A stretch of 64,000 bases of DNA from Micropterus salmoides (lineage: Eukaryota; Chordata; Actinopteri; Centrarchiformes; Centrarchidae), in the NCBI RefSeq assembly GCF_014851395.1, contig NW_024041150.1, positions 52,433,779-52,497,778 on the forward strand. The letters run 5' to 3'. The notes beneath the pieces are model-generated. The model searched no databases, was not told the origin of the DNA, and saw only the letters and a program-made list of their open reading frames with translations. Shown here one piece after another: positions 45,196 through 56,430 of this stretch (its first letter is position 1; each line of letters opens with the position of its first letter). The position numbers were made by a program, and so were the translations under genes.

Positions 45196-46887
45196 TTGGC
45201 CGACTCCTCAACATCATGTGGTGTGAAAAGTGTGGAGAAGGTTTGGCCAATGAGACATGTGGCTGGCTCAACGGAAGAGAAACGGACTGTGTCACCGGAA
45301 GAGAAACGGACTGTGTCACCGGAAGAGAAACGGACTGTGTCACCGGAAGAGAAACGTAGTCCGTTTAACGTAAATAAAGTGGAAACGCTGTGTAACATTC
45401 TAAGACGACAAAAAGTAGCAGCAACAAGAAAAGTGTGGACACAGGTCATGGAGCAAAATTTTATTGAACTCTGGCAGGAGCACGAATGCCTGTATGATGT
45501 GTCGAAGGAGAAGTACCACGACCGAACAGAGAAAGAGAAGAGGTGGACAGAAATTAATAATGCTCTTCAACAGCAAGGTGAGCAAAACATGTTTTCAGTA
45601 AGAGCTATGTTAATTATTGTAATGACGAGAGATAGTACAATGCCTACATGGCAGCCGTAATAAGCACTTGATAAATGATGTTACCAGCATGACTGTCGAC
45701 TTAAGTAATGCATTTTTTTTTTTGGGCCACTTTGTCTTAAAACATTACTGCAAGACCCCCCTCAGTTTCAGGGCACAGTTTAAAACGGTCAAATGAAATT
45801 CTGGAGTGCATAACAGCTGACAACAATGCATATTCTTTCTTGTTTGTCTCCTTCAGTTGAGGACGTGAAGACGAGGGCTACAAACGCAGTTTTCTAGGTT
45901 GATGAAACCAAAACCGAGTGGGAGTGGCAGCAAACCATTGATGCCTAGGCAAAGATGGCTCCTCAGGGCCATGGATTTCATTAAAACCTACATTGTTCAC
46001 CGTCCATGTGAGACCACTGTAAGTCTACCGTCTACACAACTGACTGCACATATTTAGGGATAAGGTGCACCCCTGAATTTTACACAGTGCTTGTGTGAGT
46101 ATAACAAATGTGGGTAGCCATTGTTACAGTAATTATGAAATGTTAGGGTGTTTTTCCATCACTAGTACAAAACGTATTATCCAGTAAAGTTGAGAATAAT
46201 GTACATTAATGTTTATTTCTATAAAACTGTGATGTCAACTCTAACATTTCTGTTTCATATCCTTTGTAGCTTTGTGCTTCATTCACCGAGCGTGATGACC
46301 TCAATCTCTCTGAATCAAACCCCACCACATCAGCAGATAGCGCATCATGTTCTGCCTCCTCCCTTGAATCGTCAGATGAAAGAGCTTCTCCAACGGCTGG
46401 AGAGGAAACTCCTTCACCTACCTCAACAGAGAGCAGGATGGCACAACGGGGATCAAGCACCAGCGGAGTAAAGCGCAAGGGGATGTCAGAAACTGATATC
46501 GAGCTGCAGAAGCTTGCCTTGTTAAAGCAGAAGGCGGCAAAAATGGATGCAGAACCCACTCCTGATGTATTAGCTACATTTGGGAACCAGGTTGTATTGG
46601 AACTGAGGCTAATTTAAGACCCTGCATACCTTACACAGTTGAAAAGGGACATAATGAATATGATCTACGACACTCAGGAAACTGAAAGGCACAGATCTTC
46701 CTCTTCACATGCACCGCCTACGCCATACACATTTCAACCCATCTTGTCATCTTCGCCACCAGAATGGCCTCAACCTCAGAACACATCGTCACCTCGGACT
46801 ACGTATCCGAGCTTTTTACAGTCATTGCAAGGCCATGATCACATTGACAATCTGAAGTATACTACATACAATAGTACTTATGTTTAG
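45196..46887 (+). pseudogene. PIF/Harbinger MADF/Myb-like DNA-binding protein gene, inactivated
   Basis: Three exons can be read. Exon 1 ends at 45577 (CAAG|GTGAGC) and encodes KVWTQVMEQNFIELWQEHEC plus DRTEKEKRWTEINNAL, a MADF/Myb-SANT-like trihelix. Exon 2 (45857-46018) continues VEDVKTR, but a frameshift and TAG follow; the other frame gives RQRWLLRAMDFIKTYIVHRP. Exon 3 starts at 46270 and runs through a Ser/Glu-rich part, then an in-frame TAA at 46613-46615, beyond which DPAYLTQLKRDIMNMIYDT is clearly the same protein. Such proteins partner the Harbinger transposase in the nucleus. No ATG is visible at the 5' end; the open frame begins at a TTG. Confidence 0.75.
45272..45356 (+). repeat. 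24-bp tandem repeat inside the MADF-like ORF
   Basis: Three and a half copies of CGGAAGAGAAACGGACTGTG plus TCAC, translating to repeats of EEKRTVSP. The copies are identical, so the expansion is recent. Confidence 0.95.
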
Positions 46888-46895
46888 GTATACTT

Positions 46896-46898
<3 letters not shown>

Positions 46899-46941
<43 letters not shown>
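46899..46941. repeat. (GT)n microsatellite
   Basis: About 21 GT units just after the MADF-like pseudogene. Confidence 0.95.
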
Positions 46942-46944
<3 letters not shown>

Positions 46945-47660
46945 GTTATTGGGTTTTTTGTATAGTATTTTTTCATTCCTGCACTGTTGCACTTGTAAGC
47001 ACATTATATATTTAACTATTATTTGAAGGCATGTTGACATTGCAGTGTTACTTTTTAAATAAATCTTTGAAACCTACATTTAAAAATGGCCTGTTTATAC
47101 ATATGTGAACAATTACATCATAACCATTATAGTATCTTGATCAATATCAATAAATAACAAATCAGTTGAACCACAATGGATCATGAATGTCTGACCTAAG
47201 GTCATTTATTAGTTTCTGACTGATGGGGGGGAAATGGTTCCGAAAACTACTGTATCCCTGAACTCTCCTAATGCAATAAGTAATGTAATGTTTCACTTAT
47301 ATTCACTGAGCCTCCCCTGAAAATGTTTGGAGGCCTACATTGTGGATGTTTTAGATATGATATAAATTTTACAATATGTGAAGTATTTGTTCCCATTCCT
47401 GCACTGTTCTTATAAACCCACTTGAACAGAGCACTTTCAGCATTGGTTGGAAGCTGCACAGTGTACAGGATATTTACTGTTAATACACCTTTTCAAATGT
47501 GATACAGTATCTTCAAACTACACAGTTAAAGGAGTTAAATCAATAAGAGGTCAATTACTGAACCACAGTGATCTTTATTGTATTTAAAACAAAAGGTAAT
47601 GCAGTACACACAGTCTTATTTACTGGGAAAAATTAATCAGGACATCTATCGTCTCAGTTT
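46942..47660. other. Spacer between the two convergent Harbinger genes
   Basis: AT-rich with AATAAA-type signals on both strands (47058 plus; TTTATTGTATTTAAA near 47574). Nothing coding recognised. The position suits a shared terminator region for convergent genes. Confidence 0.4.
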
Positions 47661-48219
47661 CTAGACGTGTTGCTCCTGCCAATGACCACTGCCTGCTGGT
47701 GAGACAAAATACTCCTGCAGAAGGTTTCGTTGAGTTTTTGCCATAACTGGTGCATTGCGTCCTCTTCTATGCGCCACTGGATGTAAAGCCCCCACCCCTT
47801 GATTCCTCCAGACTCCATCAACTGTGTTGTGGTCGGTATTCTCCAAGTCTGCAAAGGCTGGCGGTGTATACAAGTCAGAACTGCGCTCGCGGAGGAAGTT
47901 GTGGATGCACAGGGAGGCCATTGTTATCTTCACCACCTTGTCTGGCTCCAAGCATATGGTGGACCTGAAAACTCTCAACCTTTTTGCAAGAATGCCAAAT
48001 GCATTCTCTACGGTAATAATAATAATAATAATAATCCTTATTTGTAGAGCACTTTTCAAAAACAAGATACAAAGTGCTTTAACAAGTGTAAAGAATAATA
48101 CAAAAAAAATTAATATAAAATTAGTAAAATACAATAAAATAAAAGGGATAAAATAAAGTCAAATAAGATCGGGAAAAGCTCTCCTATAAAAGTATGTTTT
48201 AAGAAGGGACTTAAAAGAG

Positions 48220-49956
48220 TTCACTGACTCAGCCGACCTGATTTCCTCGGGCAGGCTGTTCCAGAGCTCGGGGCCCTGACAGCAAACGCTCTGTCCCCTT
48301 TAGTTTTCAGTCGAGACTCTGGAACAGACAACAGACCTCTGCCCGAGGATCTCAAGGTACGTGCTGGTGCGTATGGGACTAAAAGGTCAGAAATATAACA
48401 AGGTGAGAGGCCATGAAGAGCTTTAAAAGTGATCAATAGAATTTTAAAGTCAATTCTAAAACATACTGGGAGCCAGTGTAATGAAGCTAAAATAGGAGTA
48501 ATGTGGTCATATTTCTTTGTTCTGGTTAAAAGCCTGGCAGCTGAGTTCTGGACAGTCTGGAGTCGATCAATAGATTTTTGGGTTAAACAGGTGAAAAGGC
48601 TGTTGCAATAATCCAGGCGTGATGAGACGAAGGCGTGTAAAATGGTCTCGGTGTCCTTAAAAGTTAACATAGATCGAATTTTAGCTATATTTCTAAGTTG
48701 ATAAAAACATGATTGAACAAGCTTTGTGGTGTGCTGCTCGAAATTTAAATTACTATCAAACCAAACACCAAGGTTCTTTGCCACAGGCTTAATGTGATTT
48801 ACTAGGGAACCAGCAGATGGCAGTATTTGATTTGCCATCTGCTGAGAACTGATGACCAGGATTTCTGTTTTGTCTGAGTTCAGCTGGAGGAAATTATTTG
48901 ACATCCATTTTTTTAATTCACAAAGGCAGTTGTTAAGTGAACTCAGCATTCCAGGGTCTGTGGATCTGACGGGCAAGTATATTTGTGTGTCATCAGCATA
49001 AATATGAAAAGAAATGCCATGTTTATGGATAATATGTCCAAGGGGAAGCAGATACAAGGAAAACAAAATGGGTCCTAAGACCGACCCCTGAGGCACACCA
49101 TATTTAACTGGACAGAACGAGGAGACATAGTTGTTTACAGACACACAAAACTTCCTATTTGACAGGTAGGATGAAAACCATTCTAGGGCAGTACCAGAGA
49201 TCCCCACCCAGTGCCTCAGTCTGTCTAACATGATGTTGTGATCAATTGTGTCAAAAGCAGCGCTAAGGTCCAGGAGTACCAGGACTGAGCACATGCCTTC
49301 ATCAGCAGACATTAAAAGGTCATTGGTGACTTTAAGCAGGGCAGTCTCAGTGCTGTGGTACTTCCTAAAACCAGACTGAAACTTTTCAAATAATTTGTTA
49401 TTTTCCAGTACACAATTCTTTCTAGAATCTTTGCAATAAAAGGCAGTTTTGAAATTGGTCTAAAATTATGTGGGAGGGAGGGATCTAAACCAGGTTTCTT
49501 TAAAAGTGGGTTCATGCAAGCCGTTTTAAAATAATCAGGGACACAACCAGTAGATAGGGAGCTGTTGAAAACAGAGATCAAATGGGGCCCAACAGAATCT
49601 ATTACTTTCAGTAAAAATTTTGTAGGTATTACATCAAGTGGGCTGGAGGACACTCTCATTTGTGATACTGTTTTTAAAAGCTCAGACAAGTCGATGGGAT
49701 AAAACTGGTTAAAACTCTCTTGTTGCTGGTGAGGAACCTCTGAGTAAGAGGCCGCAGGGGTAATAGAGGCTCTGATTGACACCACCTTATTGGTAAAATA
49801 AGATAAAAACAATTCACAGTCATGATTACTTCCAGCTGAGGCACAAGGAGGGGTTGGGTTTACCAGCTGATCCACAGTCTTAAACAGAAACCTGGGATTG
49901 TGTTTATGTGTAGTAATGAGTTCAGAAAAATAGTGTGTTCTCGCATCCTTAACCAT
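48220..49956 (-). pseudogene. L2 ORF2 reverse transcriptase, two frames
   Basis: 49956-49312 carries the N-terminal fingers (VDQLVNPTPPC, ISKLPFIAKILERIV). A frame change at about 49320-49410 separates it from 49312-48221, which holds LLDLSAAFDTIDHN, YGVPQGSVLGP, FHIYADDTQIYL and the C-terminal LHWLPVCFRIDFK. All catalytic Asp residues are present. Only a few lesions separate it from a working ORF2. Confidence 0.9.
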
Positions 49957-49966
49957 GTTATTGTAG

Positions 49967-50940
49967 TTAATTAATAAATCCTTCAGACTGAGGTAATGGA
50001 CTTGGATGGATGGATTTTTTCCATCTGCGGTCTGCTTTCCTGCATTCCCTTTTTAGGCTGCGAATGCTGTCATTTATCCAGGGTTGCTTACTAGCTTTAG
50101 ACGTAGGCCTAACCTTTAGAGGAGCAGTAATATTTAGTGACGACAAGCAGATATGTTTGAAGTGATCGACCAGATTGTTGGTGTTGGAATCAGACAGGTG
50201 TTGGCTTTGGCTCTGAAAGAATGCGCAAAACTTTGAAACACTTTGTTCATTAAAGATGCGAGAACACACGGAGCTTGGTGAGGCGGCATGAGTAACAGGT
50301 GAATCGCAGCTAAAAACAATACATCTGTGGTCAGATATGGTCATGTCCACTAATTCCACAGAGGAAATGCTGACACCCAGGGTAAAAACCAAGTCCAGTG
50401 TATGACCACGGTTATGTGTTTGCCCTTTGACATGTTGTTTGAAGTTAAAAGAAGTGGCCATATTTAAAAAGTCAGTTGCATTAACATTGTTTGGGTCATC
50501 AACATGAATATTAAAATCGCCACAAAGAACAATTCTGTCATAATTTAAAACCAGAATAGATAAAAATTTAGGAAGTTCTGATAAAAATCCTCCAGGAGGT
50601 TTTGGGGGGTGATAAATTATAACAAATATGATAGGTTGCAGCCCTCCAACTTTAAGAGTGAGAACTTCAAAGGAGTTAAATTCATCACAGCGTACTTGAT
50701 GGCATTTAAAATTTTTCCTATACACGCTCACTAGCCCACCACCACGACCACTGACCCTCGGTTGACTAAAACAATCATATTGAGGCGGACACAGTTCAGC
50801 TAGCTGGCTATAGTCATTCATTTGCAACCAGGATTCAACGGATTTAAAAACATAAAATCTAGATTTGCAGACAAGATAAAATCATTTAAGATAAAAGTCT
50901 TACTTGACAGTGATCTCACATTGAAGAGAGCCATTTTAAA
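49967..50940 (-). pseudogene. L2 ORF2 endonuclease domain
   Basis: From 50827 the frame reads PPQYDCFSQPRVSGRGGG, FVIIYHPPKPPGG, VLCGDFNIHVDD, HTLDLVFTLGVSISS and ISDHRCIVFSCD, the motif set of an APE-type LINE endonuclease. The first motif with catalytic Glu is disturbed: ESWLQMND is kept but preceding bases are altered near 50840. The frame ends in the basic linker at 49967. Confidence 0.88.
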
Positions 50941-51199
50941 TGAGTTTGTTCTGGGTGCTGGAGTTGGTGCAGTTGTCCTAATCCTTAAGAGATTACTAAT
51001 ATTTCTGTGTGGATGTGCACATTTCGGTTTACTGGTCTATGCGTGATGATGACAGGAATAGAAGTCTGTGGAACAGCGCTGGGAGCAGACGGCTTTACAT
51101 GCCAGCAGGTGGAGACAGTTGTTTGTGGCAGTGAGGCAGAGATCTGTTCAGTGAGCGGTGGTGCGTCCAGGTGTGCTGCATGAATGATTAGTCATTCAC

Positions 51200-52527
51200 G
51201 TAAGTCATGTGTGGACCGCACCACATGCTGTATGTGCGCAGCTAACATTTCTGAGCCCCGTTTGTTTGGGTGAAGTCCGTCTGTCTTAAAAAGAGACATT
51301 CTTTGTCAGAAAATATTAAAATTATCCACATAACACACGGTGAGCCCTGCAGGCGGACTGGAGCCAGTCGTGGAGGCCAAGGAGTCTACTGAAGCGGCCA
51401 GCACCGCGACCAACTGTGGGAATGGGACCAGAGATAAAAACGGACTTTCCGCACTGCTTTAAAAAGTTAAAAAGACGGTTAAAATCTAATTTTGTCAGCT
51501 CAGACTGCCGAAGAGCTTTGTCATTTGTTCCAACATGGACTATCACTCTTGTGATGGAGGACGGGAGCGACGGCATCAGGTCCTGGAGTTCTTTTAAAAT
51601 GTCAGCCATGGTGGCACCGAGGAAGCAGTGAGTGGTAGCGTTAAAGAAACGGAGGTTTCTGGTTATGGAGTCACCAATTATTAGTGTGGTTGGGGAGAAA
51701 AGAGGACAAGGAGATGCCGGTTGTGTGGTTCCAGAGCAGGACTGAGCAGAATTTGCTTCAACACTGCGTGCGGACTGAGGATGGAGTGTGTGAGCTGCCG
51801 AGTGTTGTGTTGGAGTAGCAGTGACAGACCTGAGAGAAGGGCTACCCGACGGTGCAGGGTGGAGACAGCCTCCGGAGCGTCTGAGCACAGCCTCCTTCAG
51901 GATCCTACGTCGGGAAGCGGAGGTTTTTGACCGCGATGACGGCCGCCGATCAGGCCCGGCGGCAGACCGGCGGCCCAGTGCAGGAGATGTAGCCGGTGGA
52001 GGAGATGCAACAGTATCGGGAGGCACTGTGCGCCAAAAGAGATCCGTATCAGGGAGACTCGAAGCCGCAGGTGCATCCGCTGGATGGACCGGAGTGTCGT
52101 TAGACAAGGCTGCATAGCGGTTGGAGAGGCCGATGGACGGAGGAGAGGCAGCCCCATCCGAGCCTCTCTTGCAGCCACGGACCACCACTTCAGCCCAGGT
52201 TGACTGATGCTTCGGAGTCGAGCAGGATGAAAGCCTGGGAAGACTAGAGGGGTCCCAAAACACGGTGTCCTGGATGTTAGCGGTTGCGCTAAGAGAAACA
52301 ATCTGTTTGGCTTGTACTGAAGCCACATCCATAAAGCCAGTCAGCAGGGAATCTTTCTCTTTGAGTCGTCGGATGTCTTCCATAAGGTCAGCAATCTTCT
52401 TGTTTGCTTTCTTAAGGAGTGTGCAGTCCTCATGGGGCAGAGTTATCTCGGCTATCATAGTCACCGGAGCTTTGTTGCGATCAGTAGCGTTGATCGCGTT
52501 TTTACGGTCATCTAGTTTAAAATCCAT
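51200..52527 (-). pseudogene. L2 ORF1 with coiled coil and SGNH esterase, one frameshift
   Basis: 401 residues are open from 52527. Residues 30-65 (LLKKANKKIADLMEDIRRLK) look like a coiled coil. The middle is Ser/Pro/Arg-rich and low in complexity. An SGNH/GDSL hydrolase-like domain starts near residue 285 with TLIIGDSITRN (block I Ser), VIVHVGTND (block III) and ISGPIPTVG. A 2-bp loss in a GT repeat at about 51335 shifts the frame (HRVLCG, stop). The final DGLHPNKRG block with the catalytic Asp-His pair lies in another frame at about 51270. The protein probably binds RNA or membranes in the retrotransposition particle; this is inference from the family. Confidence 0.85.
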
Positions 52528-53062
52528 GTCGGATGACTAAAATCCTTAACCCACGTAAAACTTAAATAAAGTTAAGTTAAATAAAAAGTAAAAATGTAAC
52601 GAAAAAGAGTGGTTTAAAACTGGATAAGTCCGGTTTAAGACGGAGCTTCCGACAGGTGGCTACAGACGCCAACGCATGCGTATAGTGGTAGTTCGGTAGA
52701 ACGGTAGTTCAGAATCTAACTGTGGTCCATCTGCCTAAAAGGATATGGCTTTCACGAGGTAGTGTCTTAAGGGATATGCCTCATCACCTACAAACATGTA
52801 GGGCATCATTATGTAAGAGCTGGGAAAAGGTTCAGGAGGAGGAAAGTTCAGCAGGTCCATTGCTTTGCGCAAGTCTGAGTGATCGAACAGTCCAGCATCT
52901 AAAACCCTACCTGCCCTTGTAGTTGTGGAAAAGACTGCCACTTTTTTGGGAGGCTGTATGGGAATATGCTATTGTCCGCCATTCTGCCTCCATTGATGGT
53001 GTCTAAAAGAATAGGAGGAAAAAACAAGTTATGGCTAGGAGTTAGAATTTATTTAACAAACT

Positions 53063-54640
53063 GTGTTGTTTCTAGTCATAGTTCATAGTGATATTTCTTT
53101 TTCTCAAGTAACTCACACTATATATCCTGAATTGATATCAAAATGTATTTTTATTGTGGATCTCAGAAAAGTCAATTTTCACAACTTTTCACAACATACC
53201 TTCAGAAAGTCTTTCTTCATGCCCTGGTACAGAGCAGCACAGGTCTCCGTAACTATCTGTGACATAGTTGTTACTAATAAAAACTCCATGGCTGAAGCAT
53301 TCAATCACCACTTTATAAATTCTGGCTTTGTTTTCAAGGCGATAACCCCTATCGCTACAGCCCCTGCAGTCTCTAAAACCTGCAGTCTTTTTGCACCTCC
53401 TCACAGTTTTTCCATTCAGCCTGTTTTAGTGGAGGAAGTCCTGAAGGAATTGATTAATCTGGACCCCAGTAAGTGGTTCAGATGATCTTGCCGCTTTTTT
53501 CATTAAAATTGCTGCTCCGGTTATTGCCGCTCCACTAACATCCCTTTTTAATCTATCATTTCATACTGCCGAGATTCCACCTGCTTGGAAAGAAGCAGTG
53601 GTGCTTCCTCTGTATAAGGGCGGTGATCAGGCTGACCAAAATAATTATAGACTTAGTCTCAGCATTGGTGCCATTGATCACTCATTGGTTTGGTTCTCTA
53701 ATTATCTTTCTCACCGGGTTCAATGTGTAAGGTTTGAATTTTTTTTTCCCATACTCTCCCGGTCACTAGGGGTGTCCCCCAAGGCTCCATCCTTGGCCCC
53801 ACACTTTTCTTAATTTATATTAATAACATTCCCCAAGAAATTGGTAAATCTCTCATTCACTTGTATGCTGGTGATACAATCCTTTATGCCACAGGTTCCT
53901 CCTCTGATGCTGTTCAAGCTACCTTGCAAGATAGCTATTTCCAACTGCAGCAATCCTTTACACAACTCAATCTCACTCTTAATACCTTCAAAACAAAAAT
54001 CATGTGGTTTCACCATAAGTGTACTATGCCTCCTCCAGCGCTTAAAATGACCACTTGCAAGGGGGCTATTCTAGAACAAGTCACTGCATATAAATACTTG
54101 GGCATCTGGCTGGAAACTTCACTTTCTTTCTCTATCCACATATCAAAGCTGCAATCTAAGGTCAAGGCCAAGCTTGGTTTCCTTTACAGAAACCGCTCTT
54201 CCTTCACCACTTCTGCCAAACTTACTCTTATTCAAATGACCATTCTACCCATGTTAGACTATGGAGACACTATATACAGGGTTGCTTGCATGTCCACTCT
54301 ATCAAAATCTATCTTGACACTCTTTACCATTCCGCCATCAGGATTGCCACAAATGCTTCTTTCAATACACACCACTGTGCTTTATATTCATCTGTCAACT
54401 GGTAATCCCTTCAGACAGAAATTCACTGGTTCACTTTCATTTACAAGACCCTTCTCGGTCGCTCACCTCCTTACTTGGGTCATCTGTTGCAGCCAAAGCC
54501 TGTCACATGCAACACCCGGTCCTCACTTCGTCTTCAGTTAAGTATTCCCAAAACCAACTCTGCCTTTGGTCTTGCTTCTTTCCAATCTGCTGCAGCTCGC
54601 GACTGGAACTGGAAGTTTTCTTAACCTGGATACATTAATT
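53063..54640 (+). pseudogene. LINE reverse transcriptase with internal deletion
   Basis: Reads AEAFNHHFINSGFVF, VLKELINLDPSK, IPPAWKEAVVLPLYKGGDQA with DQNNYR, then jumps to GAIDHSLVWFSNYLSHRVQC. About 80 residues including the first catalytic Asp are missing. Later parts are SLGVSP, HLYAGDTILYA (YADD changed to YAGD), EQVTAYKYLGIWLE and LPMLDYGDTIYR. It ends near 54640 in the intron sequence conserved between genes A and C. CR1/L2-like superfamily; clade uncertain. Confidence 0.85.
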
Positions 54641-55194
54641 TCGCTAGTATGGGGATATTATTTTCCTCAATAACAATATTACAAATATTTAATAAGTGTT
54701 TGATTTAATTTGAATCATGAAAAAATCATTGCTCAAATTTTTTACTTAATTATAATTGTTTTGAATGTTTGTTTTACCTCAGATTTGTTAAGTGATCCAC
54801 TGGCATCAAGTGACATTTATCACGAGAATTGTCGATGTTGAATGATATGAAATGTTTTATCGGGATAACATCTCCAACGATATTGCCAGCTCTAAGTACC
54901 AGCACTTATATTTAATACTCAAAATCAAATCAAATCAAAACATTGTACACCTATCTTCTCGCCTTGTTCTTGTGAACCCATTATCATATTACGCTCTTGC
55001 CCCCTACCTTCCTTCTTTGTCGTAAACATCGAACACATTTCAGGCACAGAAAAATGTCTTGCTTTAAGCCCTGTACTCATCATGTGGTACAGTAGGTTAG
55101 CATGTGATTTCAAAGATGTGCTCTAATGTCATTTATGGTTTTAGACAGCTCGCTCCACCATGACATCTCACTGTGTTTCTCTCTGTTGATATAG
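54641..55194. other. Intron end of gene C
   Basis: Collinear with 13758-14479 of gene A apart from the 113-bp repeat there. Ends in the TGATATAG acceptor at 55194. Confidence 0.65.
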
Positions 55195-55953
55195 AAAAGG
55201 AGAGGAAGAGATGGAATCAAATGTCACCGCTGTCAGCACTGTGACAAATCCTTCACAAGATGTGGATCTTTGAAGATTCATCAGAGAGTTCACACTGGAG
55301 AGAAACTGTACAGGTGTGAACTGTGTGGGAAAACTTTCACTGCATCAGGTCACCTAAAACACCACCAACGTGTTCACACTGGAGAGAAACCATACTGGTG
55401 TGATCAGTGTGGGAAAACTTTCACTGCATCAAGTGACCTGAAAACACACCAACGTGTTCACACTGGAGAGAAACCGTACAGGTGTGACCAGTGTGGGAAA
55501 GCTTTCACTACATCAGGTAACCTAAAAAAACACCAACGTGTTCACACTGGAGAGAAACCATACAGCTGTGACCAGTGTGGGAAAACTTTCACTGTATCAA
55601 GTGACCTGAAAACACACCAACGTGTTCACACTGGAGAGAAACCGTACTGGTGTGAACAGTGTGGAAAAACCTTTTCTCGATCAGGTGCCCTGCAAAACCA
55701 CCAACGTGTTCACACTGGAGAGAAACCTCACTGGTGTGAACAGTGTGGAAAAACCTTCGCTACATCAAGTCACCTAAAAATCCACCAACGTGTTCACACT
55801 GGAGAGAAACCGTACTGGTGTGAACAGTGTGGAAAACGTTTCGCCCAATCAGGTACCCTAAAAATTCACCAACGTGTTCACAACAGGAGAAGAACCCTGA
55901 CACAAATGCATTCACAAAGCATCAGTGTGACAGTTTTCACAGAGCCAAGCTAG
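55195..55953 (+). CDS. Terminal exon of C2H2 zinc-finger gene C (8 fingers)
   Basis: Phase-0 exon after TATAG, starting KRRGRDGIKCHRCQHC. Eight intact C2H2 fingers with TGEK linkers follow. Contact residues at -1, 2, 3, 6 read RGSI, AGHH, ASDT, TGNK, VSDT, RGAN, TSHI, QGTI, each different. The C-terminus differs from genes A and B: a small deletion near 55885 shifts the frame, so the KASV tail is replaced by a 23-residue tail ending FTEPS. No matching first exon is visible upstream, so the gene may use a distant exon or be silent. Predicted nuclear DNA-binding protein. Confidence 0.82.
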   Translation, partial: KRRGRDGIKCHRCQHCDKSFTRCGSLKIHQRVHTGEKLYRCELCGKTFTASGHLKHHQRVHTGEKPYWCDQCGKTFTASSDLKTHQRVHTGEKPYRCDQCGKAFTTSGNLKKHQRVHTGEKPYSCDQCGKTFTVSSDLKTHQRVHTGEKPYWCEQCGKTFSRSGALQNHQRVHTGEKPHWCEQCGKTFATSSHLKIHQRVHTGEKPYWCEQCGKRFAQSGTLKIHQRVHNRRRTLTQMHSQSISVTVFTEPS

Positions 55954-56430
55954 CTGTTTCCTGCTGCCCTGAATACAACCACCTGTTATCATGTGACTGT
56001 GATGACAGCTGAGGAAGTTTGATTTGGAAAGAGCTGGAAAGTGTCAGTTCAAAGGGTTTATAAATTCAGTTCAATTTTATTATTTTCACAGCATAATTAA
56101 CAGTTATCTCAAGAGCTTCTCATAAAAGAGCAGGTCTAGACTGTACTCTATGATATTAGTTACAGAAACCCAACAATTCCCACTAAGATCAGCACTAAGC
56201 GACAGCGGCAAGGATAAACTTCCTTTTAAGAGGCAGAAAAGTGGCTCAGGGTGAGAGAGAGATGGGTGAACAGCCTGCGCAATATATACACACAGAGGTA
56301 ACACACAGAGGTACAGACAGCAAAGGCAGAGAAGCACCGATTGTTCGGCCAGTGAAATGAATTGGCTGAAAATAGCAAAAATAGCATTTTCAGTGACCAA
56401 TTAAATTTTACAGAACAATTACGTTGACAT
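55954..56430. other. 3' flank of gene C with a nested repeat
   Basis: The first 140 bases match the flanks of genes A and B. 56045-56250 is the reverse complement of the tail repeat at 39840-40010 (GGGAATTGTTGGGTTTCTGT). Confidence 0.6.

Larger units (their letters stand above)
48014..52690 (-). mobile_element. Nearly full-length L2-type LINE, minus strand
   Basis: The 3' end is an (ATT)n tail (48014-48035 on the plus strand as TAA) directly after the conserved CTTATTTGTAGAGCAC end. It carries ORF1, ORF2 and about 160 bases of 5' leader, ending near 52690. It is inserted in the Harbinger transposase; CGGTA-like bases on both sides may be the target duplication. It is the best copy for building a family consensus. 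Confidence 0.92.
47661..53000 (-). pseudogene. PIF/Harbinger transposase (HARBI1-type), split by an L2 insertion
   Basis: On the minus strand the upstream part (about 53000-52690) reads IQPPKKSGSLFHNYKG across frames, then VLDAGLFDHSDLRKAMDLL, MFVGDEAYPLRHYL and ILNYR. The downstream part (48012-47661) resumes with VENAFGILAKRLRVF, DKVVKITMASLCIHNFLRE and ends QEQHV. These are C-terminal two-thirds motifs of the DDE transposase; VENAFG carries the last catalytic Glu. The L2 at 48014-52690 sits between NYR and VENAFG. A piece after NYKG is also deleted and stops occur. The N-terminus is missing beyond 53000. Confidence 0.85.

Noticed and set aside
45196..45660. MADF-like frame considered as a host transcription factor gene
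   Set aside because: Later exons carry a frameshift and a stop, and the neighbour is a Harbinger transposase, so a transposon pseudogene is the better reading.
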